NCBI GenBank assembly: GCA_023435725.1
Contig: JAEYRD010000145.1
Span: forward strand, 57,507-121,506
DNA from: Pseudomonadota bacterium
GTDB taxonomy: Bacteria > Pseudomonadota > Alphaproteobacteria > Rhizobiales > Xanthobacteraceae
Direction: 5' to 3'
Length of the DNA: 64,000 nt
Shown: piece by piece, positions 44,107 to 52,232 of the stretch
Layout of the letters: every line of letters starts with the position of its first letter
How positions within the stretch are numbered: position 1 is the stretch's first letter
Notes under the pieces: model-generated
What the model was told of the DNA's origin: nothing
Database searches by the model: none
The model's input: only the letters and a program-made list of their open reading frames with translations
Made by a program: the position numbers and the translations under genes

Positions 44107-45314
44107 CAGCTGACAGCCTCGACCAGCGCCATGCCTTCGCCGCGCCAGTGTCCGGCCCCCACCACCACAATCTGGGTGGGCGCTCCCTGCAATTCAATCT
44201 CGGTTCCCGTGGAATCGTTCGGCGGGAACAGTGCGCCGCGCGAGATCGACAGCGCGGCGAGCGCAATCCCGAGCGGGAATTGTGTTTCCATGGTGTGGCC
44301 GAACATCGTGCCGGTCGAGCGCACCGGGAAGTCGGCATGGCTCTTCAGGAAGCCACGCTCCTCCGATGTCGCGGGTTCCGCGCCGGTCGCGCCTGATATG
44401 ATCGCGCCCTTGCCTTCGTGCATCGGCAACTTGGCCCAGAGCTTCTCGAGTGTCGCGGCCATGTCGCCGGGCTGCTTGCGCCGGGCGAGGTCGGCGACCA
44501 CGCTCGACAGCTTTGCGAACGGCTTTGCGCCGCGTGCCTCGGCGTGCGCCCTGGACTCCAGCACCAGGAATGCACCGGCCGAGCCGAGCGCGAAGCCGGT
44601 GTGTTCCTTGCGCGCCCACACGGGTGCGAACTTGTCCTTCAGGTTGAAGTCGCCGAATTCGTAGAGGACCAGCAGGTCCTTGCGCTCGCCATTGTGGGAG
44701 CCGCCGACCAGCGCGATGTCGCTTTCGCCCGATGCGATGCGCGACAGCGCGATGCGGGCCGCGTCGGCGCCCGCAACCTCTTCGCCCATGAAGGTGCGCG
44801 AGGTGCCGCCGAGACCGTGCACGATGGCGATGTTGCCGGCGAGGAGGTTGGAGAGCTGCGCCAGGAACAGCGTCGGCCTGAGATCGCTCATCAGCCGCTC
44901 GTTGAGGAAGCCGGGCGCATTGGCGCCCTTGGCCTCGGCCGTGAGCACGCCGCAGTCGACGTTGAGATCGCGCTCGCCGCCGCCGGCGGCCACCACCATG
45001 TCGATCTTCGACAGAATGTCCTTGTTACCCTTGATCCCTGCGGAATCGAGCGCCAGGCCCGCGGCATAGGTGCCGATGCGCTGCCAGGCTTCCATCTGGC
45101 GCTGGTCGCCTTTCTTCGGGATCTGGCTGTCGAAGCTGACCGGCATCAGGGGATGCACGATGTAGGGCGCAAAACCCTTCTCGTCGACGTTGATGCGCTT
45201 CTCCTGGAGCGCGGCCCAGTTGGCGTCCAGGCCTTCGCCGAGCGAGGTGGCGAGGCCAATGCCGGTGATCCAGACTTCCGTCTGGACTGGCTTCGAAGCG
45301 TGGGTGTCAGTCAT
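44106..45314 (-). CDS. fabF2XL: KAS-fold protein lacking catalytic residues (FabF2XL)
   Basis: 402 residues with a KAS-like thiolase fold (TEVWITGIGLATSLGEGLDANW; DIALVGGSHNGERKDLL). At the nucleophile elbow, aligned to TACASG, it has LGGTSRTFMG (about 168-177) with no Cys. The NAHGT His region reads ISGATGAEP, and the SNKSM Lys is Gly335 in STGTMFGH; only His340 remains. It therefore cannot work as a normal KAS and resembles a chain-length factor. It starts inside the fabZXL stop (ATGA). The alignment is by eye. Confidence 0.85.
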   Translation of the reverse strand: MTDTHASKPVQTEVWITGIGLATSLGEGLDANWAALQEKRINVDEKGFAPYIVHPLMPVSFDSQIPKKGDQRQMEAWQRIGTYAAGLALDSAGIKGNKDILSKIDMVVAAGGGERDLNVDCGVLTAEAKGANAPGFLNERLMSDLRPTLFLAQLSNLLAGNIAIVHGLGGTSRTFMGEEVAGADAARIALSRIASGESDIALVGGSHNGERKDLLVLYEFGDFNLKDKFAPVWARKEHTGFALGSAGAFLVLESRAHAEARGAKPFAKLSSVVADLARRKQPGDMAATLEKLWAKLPMHEGKGAIISGATGAEPATSEERGFLKSHADFPVRSTGTMFGHTMETQFPLGIALAALSISRGALFPPNDSTGTEIELQGAPTQIVVVGAGHWRGEGMALVEAVS

Positions 45315-45781
45315 GGCGATACGGCCTGTTGCGGAAAGCCGATGCGCTTGGCGAACGCGTCCATGTAGCCGCGCATATCCGCATTGGGGAAGGGAATCTG
45401 TGTGAAGGTGAGTGTCGAATTCGCGCGCAGCTTGCCGCCGACCCTGATCTTGGCCTCGGTCATGGCATAGCCCGAGCCCTCATGGGCAAGGGTTGCCTCG
45501 ATGCTCATGAGATCACCGGGGAATACCGAGCCGCGGACCTTGGCCTCCTTCACGGCGGCCAGGATCGGCATGCGCTGGAACTTGAGCACGCCGAGCTGAA
45601 GCCAGCCCGAGGCCTGCGCCATCGATTCGATCAGGAGCACTCCGGGCATCAGAGGGTAGCCAGGGAAGTGCCCCTCGAAGATGGTGCTCTCGTTCGGGAC
45701 CTGCGCCTCGACGACGATCCGCTTCTCGTCGACGTTGAGGTCGACGATGCGATCGATCATGTGGAAATATTCGAGTTGCAT
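45311..45781 (-). CDS. fabZXL: 3-hydroxyacyl-ACP dehydratase (FabZXL)
   Basis: 156 residues, hot-dog fold, catalysing dehydration in the very-long-chain acyl cycle. The FabZ motif is present: EGHFPGYPLMPGVLLIESMAQ split across His38 and Glu52. I take the ATG at 45781, where FabZ homology starts (LEYFHMIDRI). It begins 10 bp after the acpXL stop and overlaps fabF2XL by ATGA. Confidence 0.92.
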   Translation of the reverse strand: MQLEYFHMIDRIVDLNVDEKRIVVEAQVPNESTIFEGHFPGYPLMPGVLLIESMAQASGWLQLGVLKFQRMPILAAVKEAKVRGSVFPGDLMSIEATLAHEGSGYAMTEAKIRVGGKLRANSTLTFTQIPFPNADMRGYMDAFAKRIGFPQQAVSP

Positions 45782-45791
45782 GACCGCGCGC

Positions 45792-46079
45792 TTAGGCGCT
45801 CGCGCCCTTGGCCGCAACCAGTTCGTCGATGCGGGCGCACAGATTCTTCAGAACGAAGTACTGCTCGGTGGTCGCCTTGCCGTCGTTGACCTCCTGGGTC
45901 CACTTTTCCAGCGGCAGCTTGATACCGAACTGCTTGTCGATCGCAAACGCGATGTCCAGAAAATCGAGGCTGTCGATGCCGAGGTCATCGATGGCGTGGC
46001 TATCCGGCGTGATCGTGTCGCGCGGGATGTCGCAGGTTTCAGCGATGATCGTAGCGACCTGATCGAATGTGGAGGACAT
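45792..46079 (-). CDS. acpXL: Acyl carrier protein for very-long-chain lipid A fatty acid (AcpXL)
   Basis: 95 residues, longer than the housekeeping ACP. The phosphopantetheine site is Ser37 in DDLGIDSLDFLDIAFAID. The basic/Trp-bearing region FGIKLPLEKWTQEVNDGKATTEQYF is typical of AcpXL. It carries the growing C26-C28 chain to LpxXL. It is the first gene of the five-gene operon, so its upstream region (46083-46304) should hold the promoter; an in-frame GTG precedes the ATG. Confidence 0.94.
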   Translation of the reverse strand: MSSTFDQVATIIAETCDIPRDTITPDSHAIDDLGIDSLDFLDIAFAIDKQFGIKLPLEKWTQEVNDGKATTEQYFVLKNLCARIDELVAAKGASA

Positions 46080-46304
46080 CACTAAGCCTTTGATATATTG
46101 CGGATATTTGTCAGATGTTCCAGAGTGGCGCGGTGGGTGGGCATCGCGCCCCGAGTGACGCCCTCAACCCCCCTCTGGCCGGGTCGAAAGCCCGTATATC
46201 GGAGCGCCGCCCTGAGTTCAATGGAGCCGGGCAGGCGAGGAGACACCGGGCTGGGGATGCCCGACACAGTCCGTTCCACCTGGGGACCGGCGGCGGGGCC
46301 GGGC

Positions 46305-46646
46305 CTAGATATGCGGAGTCGTGATCTTGACGCAGTCGCGGCGGCCCATCAGCACGCAATCCTGGGTCCGGCGCAGGTCGGCGATGCTCACGGCGAGCCA
46401 GATCCCGATCGCGGTCAGCGCAATGGTGAAGGCGAGCGCGGCGATATTGGCGAGCATGCGGTGGCGGAAATCATCCGGCGCGGGGCGGGGCTGCTCGTAG
46501 CGCGACAGGTCGAGCGGCTCGGGCGTCACGCGTAGCGGCTGCACGGTGCCGCTGCCGCGGTGAGCCGTTGGGGAAGGCGAGGTGCGCGGCCTGAACTGGA
46601 GCACCCGGTGCTCGTCATCCGAGCTTATGGGCCGCTGGGTCTTCAT
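46305..46646 (-). CDS. Single-pass membrane protein of unknown function
   Basis: 113 residues. The polar N-terminal half (about 60 residues, RPRTSPSPTAHRGSG) is followed by one membrane helix (MLANIAALAFTIALTAIGIWLAVSI) and a short tail with two cysteines (RTQDCVLMGRRDCVKI). Ribosome binding site is weak. Orphan upstream of acpXL; no family recognised. Confidence 0.65.
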   Translation of the reverse strand: MKTQRPISSDDEHRVLQFRPRTSPSPTAHRGSGTVQPLRVTPEPLDLSRYEQPRPAPDDFRHRMLANIAALAFTIALTAIGIWLAVSIADLRRTQDCVLMGRRDCVKITTPHI

Positions 46647-46971
46647 GGTACGGGGATCACTCCGAAGCAGCGCTTTTTAGATAGCACACGTGATAAACGC
46701 GTTGCAGAAAATCTTCTCAGCGCGAACGCGCATTGCGCTGTCTCTCGCACTTTCATGAGCCTTGCGAGCGAACACGGAATTGGCGGTCAGGCCGGTGTCA
46801 GGAAACGCCGGGTTGCATTGCAGCAAGAGCCATGGACCTTGCTTCGCCCTGTCCCGTGAACATCGGCTTGTGATCCGTGTCCGCGCCGCGCGCATTTTGC
46901 AGCGTCAAGGTCCATGGCATAATCTGGCGAACCCAGACCACAAGTTGCAACTATGTGAGAGGCCCTCGATC
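46647..46971. other. Intergenic region before the ParB-like gene, with a long inverted repeat
   Basis: 325 bp between divergent genes. It contains the 13-bp inverted repeat at 46829-46918 (next entry). No ORF with ribosome binding site is seen. GTGAGAGG at about 46955-46962 is the ribosome binding site for the gene at 46972. Confidence 0.45.
46829..46918. repeat. Perfect 13-bp inverted repeat with 64-bp interior
   Basis: GCCATGGACCTTG at 46829-46841 and CAAGGTCCATGGC at 46906-46918 are exact reverse complements. The interior holds no ORF. The structure could be a long hairpin in a transcript, a pair of binding sites for a dimeric protein, or the remains of a small non-autonomous element. The ParB-like gene starts 54 bp further on. 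Confidence 0.6.
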
Positions 46972-47601
46972 ATGATGACCACCCACGCGCGCGAACCCAG
47001 AGTGCATCCGGTGTCGATCCTGTCGCTTCGGCCGACGCAGATGACGGTCGGCTTCCGTGAGGTCAAGGAGAAGCGCAAGCGCTGGCGCGAGCGCGACAAG
47101 AAGAAGCAATCGGATATGCTCGGCACTCACATGATCCCCGTCGTCTTCGGACCCGACGAGCGCTACTACGTCATCGACCATCATCATCTCGGCCGCGCGC
47201 TGCATGACGAAGGCATCAAGGAAGTGCTGGTGACCGTCGTCGGCGACCTCAGGATGGTCGAGCGCGAAGCGTTCTGGGGCGTGATGGACAACAAGCGCTG
47301 GGTCTATCCTTACGATGCCAAGGGCGAGCGGCGGCCGTTCCGCGATCTCCCGAAATCGGTCGCCGATCTCAAGGACGATCCCTTCCGGAGCCTTGCCGGC
47401 GAGCTCCGCCGCATGGGCGGTTTTGCCAAGGACACGACGCCGTTCTCGGAATTCCTGTGGGCCGACTTTCTGCGCCGAAAACTATCGCGCAAGGCGGTGG
47501 ACGCCAATTTCGACAAGGCGCTCGAGAAGGCCCTGTCCGCGGCCAAGAGCAAGGACGCGATCTATCTGCCCGGCTGGTGCGGACCGGCGGACGATGATTG
47601 A
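46972..47601 (+). CDS. ParB-like nuclease-domain protein (ParBc_2 type)
   Basis: 209 residues from the ATG at 46972. The N-terminal region has HPVSILSLRPTQMTVGFREVKEK and VVFGPDERYYVIDHHHLGRALHDEG, the ParB/Srx-like fold with the conserved DxHH motif. The rest (about 130-209) is helical. The family (putative ParB-like nuclease) is unlike chromosomal ParB: there is no CTP-box arginine set or HTH. Function is uncertain, and an enzymatic role is possible. Confidence 0.8.
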   Translation: MMTTHAREPRVHPVSILSLRPTQMTVGFREVKEKRKRWRERDKKKQSDMLGTHMIPVVFGPDERYYVIDHHHLGRALHDEGIKEVLVTVVGDLRMVEREAFWGVMDNKRWVYPYDAKGERRPFRDLPKSVADLKDDPFRSLAGELRRMGGFAKDTTPFSEFLWADFLRRKLSRKAVDANFDKALEKALSAAKSKDAIYLPGWCGPADDD

Positions 47602-47616
47602 GGCGTAGTGCTCCCA

Positions 47617-47772
47617 TCACTCGCGCAGGAAGATCTTGGCACCAGGGTAGATGCGCCGGGCGTAAGTCACGACCAGCTCTCGGTCCTGGGTTTCCAGGAA
47701 AGGAGTTCGGATCTGACACGACCCGACAACGAGGTGCCATAGACCATTGAGCTTTTGAATAACGACGTTCAT
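47617..47772 (-). CDS. 51-residue protein of unknown function
   Basis: ATG at 47772 with GAGGAA at good spacing upstream; stop TGA at 47617. The product begins MNVVIQKLNGLWHLVVGSCQ and ends ARRIYPGAKIFLRE, with mixed basic and hydrophobic residues and no signal peptide. Ribosome binding site and codon use support it as real. A perfect 7-bp inverted repeat (GCAAGAC / GTCTTGC, 47803-47830) lies in its leader. No family recognised. Confidence 0.5.
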   Translation of the reverse strand: MNVVIQKLNGLWHLVVGSCQIRTPFLETQDRELVVTYARRIYPGAKIFLRE

Positions 47773-48193
47773 TTGAGCGTTCCTCAAAGACTCTTCATTT
47801 CGGCAAGACCGCTTGTCGCGGCAGTCTTGCGATTCACTATCGTGATGCCGGATGCAAAATTCCCAGCCCGGCTCGCGCCGCCGTGAAACAACGGTGACTA
47901 TTGTTAGTCGCGTTTTTCGAGCGTGAAGTTCGCGCGGCTCATGCGTCGCTTTGGACTAGTCTGCGACCATGAGAATCCGTCGCTGTGGCTCAATGGTACG
48001 AGCCCAGGCAGCGGGTATTGGAACCGGGTGAGCGGGCATACGAAGGTGCGCCAACCCTCGCTGCGGTATGCGGCGTCGCGAACCGGACCTCATCACAGTC
48101 CCTTGAGCGAAACCATTCTCCGCCCGCACGAAAAGGTCCTGAAACAGAGCCGTACCATCTTCGCGGGCAATCAAGTCCAAACAGGAGGCAGGT
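47773..48193. other. Intergenic region between two small genes
   Basis: 421 bp. Holds the 7-bp inverted repeat at 47803-47830 and a stretch at 47986-48003 (TGGCTCAATGGTA) that mimics a tRNA D-arm but has no T-arm or acceptor stem. AGGAGG at 48183-48188 serves the gene at 48194. Confidence 0.4.
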
Positions 48194-48349
48194 ATGCGTC
48201 GTCTGGTCTTCGCCGCGGCCTTGCTCGCGGTCGCTTCAGCAGGGATTTACACTTTCTTCTCGGCCTCGTTTGCCGCAGCTTACCACACCAAGATATTGAC
48301 GTTTGCCGAGCGTTTTGCCCCGGCGCTCGAGTTGATGGAAAAGCGCTAG
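48194..48349 (+). CDS. 51-residue exported or membrane-anchored protein
   Basis: ATG at 48194 with AGGAGG directly upstream, 51 codons to a TAG at 48347. The N-terminus MRRLVFAAALLAVASAGIYT is a signal peptide or anchor; a polar, partly helical tail follows (HTKILTFAERFAPALELMEKR). Too short to place in a family but with all marks of a translated gene. It converges with the phosphatase gene at 48459. Confidence 0.6.
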   Translation: MRRLVFAAALLAVASAGIYTFFSASFAAAYHTKILTFAERFAPALELMEKR

Positions 48350-48458
48350 CGGCACAGTGCTTCGCAGCACGGCGGCGCCGAGGACGTTTATCGGCTCGAA
48401 AATGCCGATGGGCGCTGGCCGGCGTCCATCGGCAGAACTTCAAATCGCCTGGTCTGCT

Positions 48459-50663
48459 TCAGCGCAGAATCTCCCGCAGCACCTCGCCATCGACCTGTTG
48501 CGGCTTGACACCGAGAATCCGCATGATGCTCGGCGCCACGTCGAGATTGCGCATGCGCCGGATCGTCGTCTTCTGGATATCCGGCCCCGCAGCGATGAAG
48601 GTTGCGCTCATCGCCGGCAGCTCAGGATCGTGGCCGTGCGCCCCGTAGAAGTTCGGCATCGACAGTGTGGTCGTTGCCGCATTGAACGGTGCGTCACCGA
48701 GGCGGGCGACGCCGGGGCTCTGGATGCCGTCGAAATTGTAGCCCGGAGCCATCAGCGCGAACACATCGCCGAAATCCTGGCCGATCGTCTTGCTGGTGCA
48801 CTGTCCGGTCCCGGCGTTGCATTGCAGCGGTCGGGTCTCGACCACGGTGAAGATCCGACCGCCATCGAGCGAGTAGTTGAATTTCGCGTTCGCATCGACC
48901 GCGTTCTTCACCGCGTCGGTGATCTCGGCAAGCAGCGCCTTGTAGGTCGCCGGGTCGACGGTGCCGCCGGATTCGCGGTTCTGCAGGTTGACGTAGATGT
49001 TGGCGGCCGGACCCGAGGTGCGGATCGCGACCTTGCTCGTATCGATGCCGGCATTCTTCAGGATGTTGGTCAGGCTGACGGAGGTGTGGAACGGCGCGAA
49101 GCCGTGGTCCGACACGACGATGACGTTGCTGTTCGGTTCGGCGGCATCGGCGATACGCTTCACCGCCTTGTCGGCGGTCTGATAGGCGAAGCGGATGTAC
49201 GATGCGTAGCGCGCCACCTTGGCAGGGTCTTGATTGGCGCCGATCGAGTTCGGGTCCTTCGGGTTCGTGCCTTGGCGGGGATCGGTGAGCAGGAACTGGT
49301 GCTCGGAACCGTCGGGCTGTTCGATATAGACCATGACGAGGTCGGCGTCGGGATGGTTCTCGATCGCGCGCACGCCAATCTCGGCCTGGTAGCGCACGAA
49401 GGTCCTGACCATGTCCTCGAACATCGCCTCGATCTCGACGTCCGGGAAGTTGGTGAAGCCCGGGCTCAGCCGCTCCGGAATGCGGAAATCGGCCTGCGGA
49501 CGCCAGAAGCCAATGTTGTTGTTGATGTCGTCGACGTCGGCCAGAACCGGCGCGTTGCGCGGGATGAAGTTGGCGCCATAGCGGGCAAAGCGCACCACCG
49601 AAAGATCTGGCGCGAGTGCCGAGACGAAGTAGGCGGCACCGACCTTGGCGCCGCTGCCTTCGAAGAAGAACGGCGCATTCTCGCCGCCGAACCTGGCATA
49701 GGCAGGTCCAGTGGACGGTGCGTGGAATGGTCCGGGCTTGATGCCCTGCGTCGTGTCGAAGAACACCAGGGTGTCGTAGTTCACCTTGTTGTCGTTGGTG
49801 GTGTCGATCGCTGCCACCCGGATCGCGTATTTGACGTCGAGCGCCGCCGCATTGCTCGAGCAGGTTGCCGTCTGCGCCGAGGAGCACGAGAACGTCTCGA
49901 TCGGGTTCGACGTCACCAGCACCGGGCTGAATGAGAAGTGGCCGGCCGCCTGAAGCCCCGAGATGATGGCCGGATCGGGGGCGAAGTCGGACAGCGACAG
50001 GGAGAAGCCCTGGGCCGAAAGTCCGCCGAAGGCTCCGAACGGCACGGTGTAGTTGGTGATGCGGGTCGGCTGGGCGGGCTGCACCACGGTGCCGTTGATG
50101 GAGATGTCAGCGCCGTCGCCGCCCGGCCACGTCGCGGTCACCACTTTCTTGCCCTGCTGGCGCAGCTGCACCCACAGCGGCGCCGCCGTCGGGTGCGGCG
50201 AGGGCCCGAGCGGGCTCTCTTGATAGCCACCGATCGGAGCTGCGAAGCCGCTGAGGCTCGACGAGCTCGCTCCGACGATTGCCTGGAAAGTGTTCGACGG
50301 GATGTCGTTGTGGACGGCGGTTGAGCCGGTGGCGATCTCGATGTGCGATACCGCGGTGAGGGATGGTGACGCCGTCACGTTTTGCAGCGCCACCGCGCCG
50401 TGACGGCTCAGCCGTGCAAGGCCGCCGTCACGCGGCAGAACGCCTTCTTCGATGAACTGCTGAATGAAATCGGGCTTGGCGCCGTCGAGCGAAATCAGCA
50501 CGACCTGCGACGATTTGCGGCCATGATGGCCATCGTGATTGCGGGAGTTGCCGAAGTCGCGATCGCGGTCGTCGCCGTCGGCGTGCGCCGGCACCGCAAC
50601 GCCGGCCAGCGACGTGGTGAGCGACATCACCGATAACAGGGAGAAAAGGATCTTCTTGTTCAT
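48459..50663 (-). CDS. Alkaline-phosphatase-superfamily phosphodiesterase (NPP-like), exported
   Basis: 734 residues with a signal peptide (FSLLSVMSLTTSLAGVAVPAHA), then an Asp/His-rich stretch. The two-metal site is recognisable: LISLDGAKPDF (Asp), SLTAVSHIEIATG (Thr nucleophile region), YIEQPDGSEHQF (Asp, His), VVSDHGFAPFHT (Asp, His) and YGAHGHDPELPAMSATFIAAG (His). This is the type I nucleotide pyrophosphatase/phosphodiesterase plan. It would hydrolyse phosphodiesters in the periplasm. The insertion at 240-330 is longer than usual. It stands alone. Confidence 0.85.
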   Translation of the reverse strand: MNKKILFSLLSVMSLTTSLAGVAVPAHADGDDRDRDFGNSRNHDGHHGRKSSQVVLISLDGAKPDFIQQFIEEGVLPRDGGLARLSRHGAVALQNVTASPSLTAVSHIEIATGSTAVHNDIPSNTFQAIVGASSSSLSGFAAPIGGYQESPLGPSPHPTAAPLWVQLRQQGKKVVTATWPGGDGADISINGTVVQPAQPTRITNYTVPFGAFGGLSAQGFSLSLSDFAPDPAIISGLQAAGHFSFSPVLVTSNPIETFSCSSAQTATCSSNAAALDVKYAIRVAAIDTTNDNKVNYDTLVFFDTTQGIKPGPFHAPSTGPAYARFGGENAPFFFEGSGAKVGAAYFVSALAPDLSVVRFARYGANFIPRNAPVLADVDDINNNIGFWRPQADFRIPERLSPGFTNFPDVEIEAMFEDMVRTFVRYQAEIGVRAIENHPDADLVMVYIEQPDGSEHQFLLTDPRQGTNPKDPNSIGANQDPAKVARYASYIRFAYQTADKAVKRIADAAEPNSNVIVVSDHGFAPFHTSVSLTNILKNAGIDTSKVAIRTSGPAANIYVNLQNRESGGTVDPATYKALLAEITDAVKNAVDANAKFNYSLDGGRIFTVVETRPLQCNAGTGQCTSKTIGQDFGDVFALMAPGYNFDGIQSPGVARLGDAPFNAATTTLSMPNFYGAHGHDPELPAMSATFIAAGPDIQKTTIRRMRNLDVAPSIMRILGVKPQQVDGEVLREILR

Positions 50664-50929
50664 TCGAATGCCCCCAAGCTCGCGGCGAAATGCCTGCGCG
50701 GATCTGATCTGGAACGGGAGCGATTATCGAGTGTGGCCGACGACGCCGATGTGACACGTGTACGTCGCAGCGATTACACCGGAAGGATGTCGGCTCGTGA
50801 TCGCCGACGTACGATGCTGCTGCGTACGCAATCGCCGTCCGGAAAGATCATGCGCGGACAACGATCTCATGCGGGACGATGGACGATCCGGCCATCGGCG
50901 CGCTGGCCCGACCGCGAAGTCGGGCCCGG
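50664..50929. other. Gap between phosphatase and MgtC genes, with a hairpin
   Basis: 266 bp. A perfect 8-bp stem (GGCCCGAC / GTCGGGCC, loop CGCGAA) at 50905-50926 lies 4 bp beyond the mgtC-like stop and may end that transcript, though no T-run follows. The rest should contain the phosphatase promoter; none is obvious. Confidence 0.4.
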
Positions 50930-51442
50930 TCAATTCGAAATGTCTGTCCGCGCGTCGCTCTTGCGAGCGTCGCCCCCGGCTTCTGCAGGACCGTTGCTGC
51001 CGCCAAGCAAGCGGTGCAGCCAGCGCTCGACGCGCCTGCCGACCGAGAGCAGTGCGATCGCGATCGCCAGCGCGACCAGGACAATCTTCCACTCGCCCGC
51101 GCCGCAGGCGATGCCGAGGCAGGCGGCGAGAAAGGCGCAGGCCGCGCTGGTCAGTCCATGGACGCGGAAGCGTTGGCCTTCGCGTACGATGACGCCGGCG
51201 CCGAGAAAACCGATGCCGGTGAGGATGCCCTGGATGACGCGGCTGGTCGCGTCGCTGATCTTGCCGGGCTCGGCGAACTGCACGGCGAGCAGCACGACGG
51301 TCGCGGTGGAGAGGCCGACGATGCCGAGCGTCTTCAGCCCGATCGGCTTGCCGTGTAGATCCCGGTCCAGGCCGATCGCGCCGGCGGCGAGCGTCGCAAC
51401 GCCAAGGCGCAACAGGATTTCGGGCCAGTCCAGCGCTGTCAT
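50930..51442 (-). CDS. MgtC/SapB family membrane protein
   Basis: 170 residues, four or five membrane helices. It has the family core RLGVATLAAGAIGLDRDLHGKPIGLKT, IQGILTGIGFLGAGVIVREG and VHGLTSAACAFLAACLGIACGAG. MgtC proteins modulate the F1Fo ATP synthase or Mg homeostasis and often help survival in hosts at low Mg. The C-terminal tail is short and polar, with no MgtC ACT-like domain. It runs in the same direction as the AhpD-like gene upstream (12 bp gap). Confidence 0.9.
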   Translation of the reverse strand: MTALDWPEILLRLGVATLAAGAIGLDRDLHGKPIGLKTLGIVGLSTATVVLLAVQFAEPGKISDATSRVIQGILTGIGFLGAGVIVREGQRFRVHGLTSAACAFLAACLGIACGAGEWKIVLVALAIAIALLSVGRRVERWLHRLLGGSNGPAEAGGDARKSDARTDISN

Positions 51443-51454
51443 CGCGTGTCCAAC

Positions 51455-52039
51455 TTACTTCTTGGGCAGGCGTCCCATCAGATAGAATTCTTCATTCGGC
51501 CGCATGCCGGTGAAGTTGGCGAGCCGGTTGGACAGTGCGAAGAAGGCGGAGATCGCGGCGATGTCCCAGATGTCGTCGTCGCTGAAACCGTGGGGCCCAA
51601 GTGCGGCGAAATCCTCCTCCGAGACGCGCTGGGCATCGGCCGAGACCTTCATCGCGAAATCGAGCATCGCCTTCTGCCGCGGCGTGATGTCGGCCTTGCG
51701 GTAGTTCACCGCGACCTGGTCGGCGATCACAGGGTCCTTGGCGCGAATGCGAAGGATCGCGCCATGCGCGATCACGCAATACTGGCACTGGTTGGCCGCC
51801 GAGGTCGCCACCACGATCATCTCGCGCTCGGCCTTGGTGAGGCCGCCGTCCTTCTCCATCAGCGCGTCGTGATAGGCGAAGAACGCGCGGAACTCGTCGG
51901 GCCGGTAGGCCAGCGTCAGGAACACGTTCGGCACGAAACCGCTCTTCTCCTGCACGGCGAGGAGCCGGGTGCGGATGTCGTCGGGCAGGGTGTCGAGGGC
52001 GGGAGCGGGGAAGCGTTGCGCGGGCTTTGTCATGGGCAT
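51455..52039 (-). CDS. Peroxidase-related AhpD/CMD-family protein
   Basis: About 194 residues from the ATG at 52039. The carboxymuconolactone decarboxylase fold carries the redox motif QCQYCVIAHG (Cys-x2-Cys-x3-His). The flanks KSGFVPNVFLTLAYRPDEFRAFFAYHDALM and FSDDDIWDIAAISAFFALSNRLAN match the 'uncharacterized peroxidase-related enzyme' group. It probably reduces peroxides with a thiol partner. Several in-frame ATGs leave the start open. Confidence 0.85.
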   Translation of the reverse strand: MPMTKPAQRFPAPALDTLPDDIRTRLLAVQEKSGFVPNVFLTLAYRPDEFRAFFAYHDALMEKDGGLTKAEREMIVVATSAANQCQYCVIAHGAILRIRAKDPVIADQVAVNYRKADITPRQKAMLDFAMKVSADAQRVSEEDFAALGPHGFSDDDIWDIAAISAFFALSNRLANFTGMRPNEEFYLMGRLPKK

Positions 52040-52106
52040 GGGTTCCAGATCGGGGGCGGCAAACATAGTCGATGGAGGCGGCCGCCTCAACGTGCGATGT
52101 GCTCGC

Positions 52107-52209
52107 TGTCATCGCCCGATTCAATCGGGCGATCCAGTATTCCAGAGACAGAAAGGGATACGGAGGGGCCGCGGCGCACTGGATGCCCTCGCCTTCGCGG
52201 GGCATGACA
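52107..52209. repeat. Composite palindromic repeat before the HerA-like gene end
   Basis: The outer ends TGTCAT and ATGACA are inverted. Inside the left part ATCGCCCGAT and ATCGGGCGAT form a perfect hairpin, and the sequence continues GATCCAGTATTCCAGAGAC. On the right, GGATGCCCTCGCC and TTCGCGGGGCATGAC complete the unit. From memory this family is widespread in Bradyrhizobium intergenic DNA. Confidence 0.65.
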
Positions 52210-52232
52210 ATGGAGGGTGAGGAAAGCGGCCC

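Noticed and set aside
47986..48060. tRNA-like sequence (TGGCTCAATGGTA followed by a CCGGGT stretch)
   Set aside because: Only a D-arm-like piece is present; there is no T-arm GTTCGA, no acceptor pairing and no anticodon loop in register.
48357..49934. Long plus-strand frame opposite the phosphatase gene
   Set aside because: Antisense to an obviously conserved enzyme with a signal peptide; no ribosome binding site or domain.
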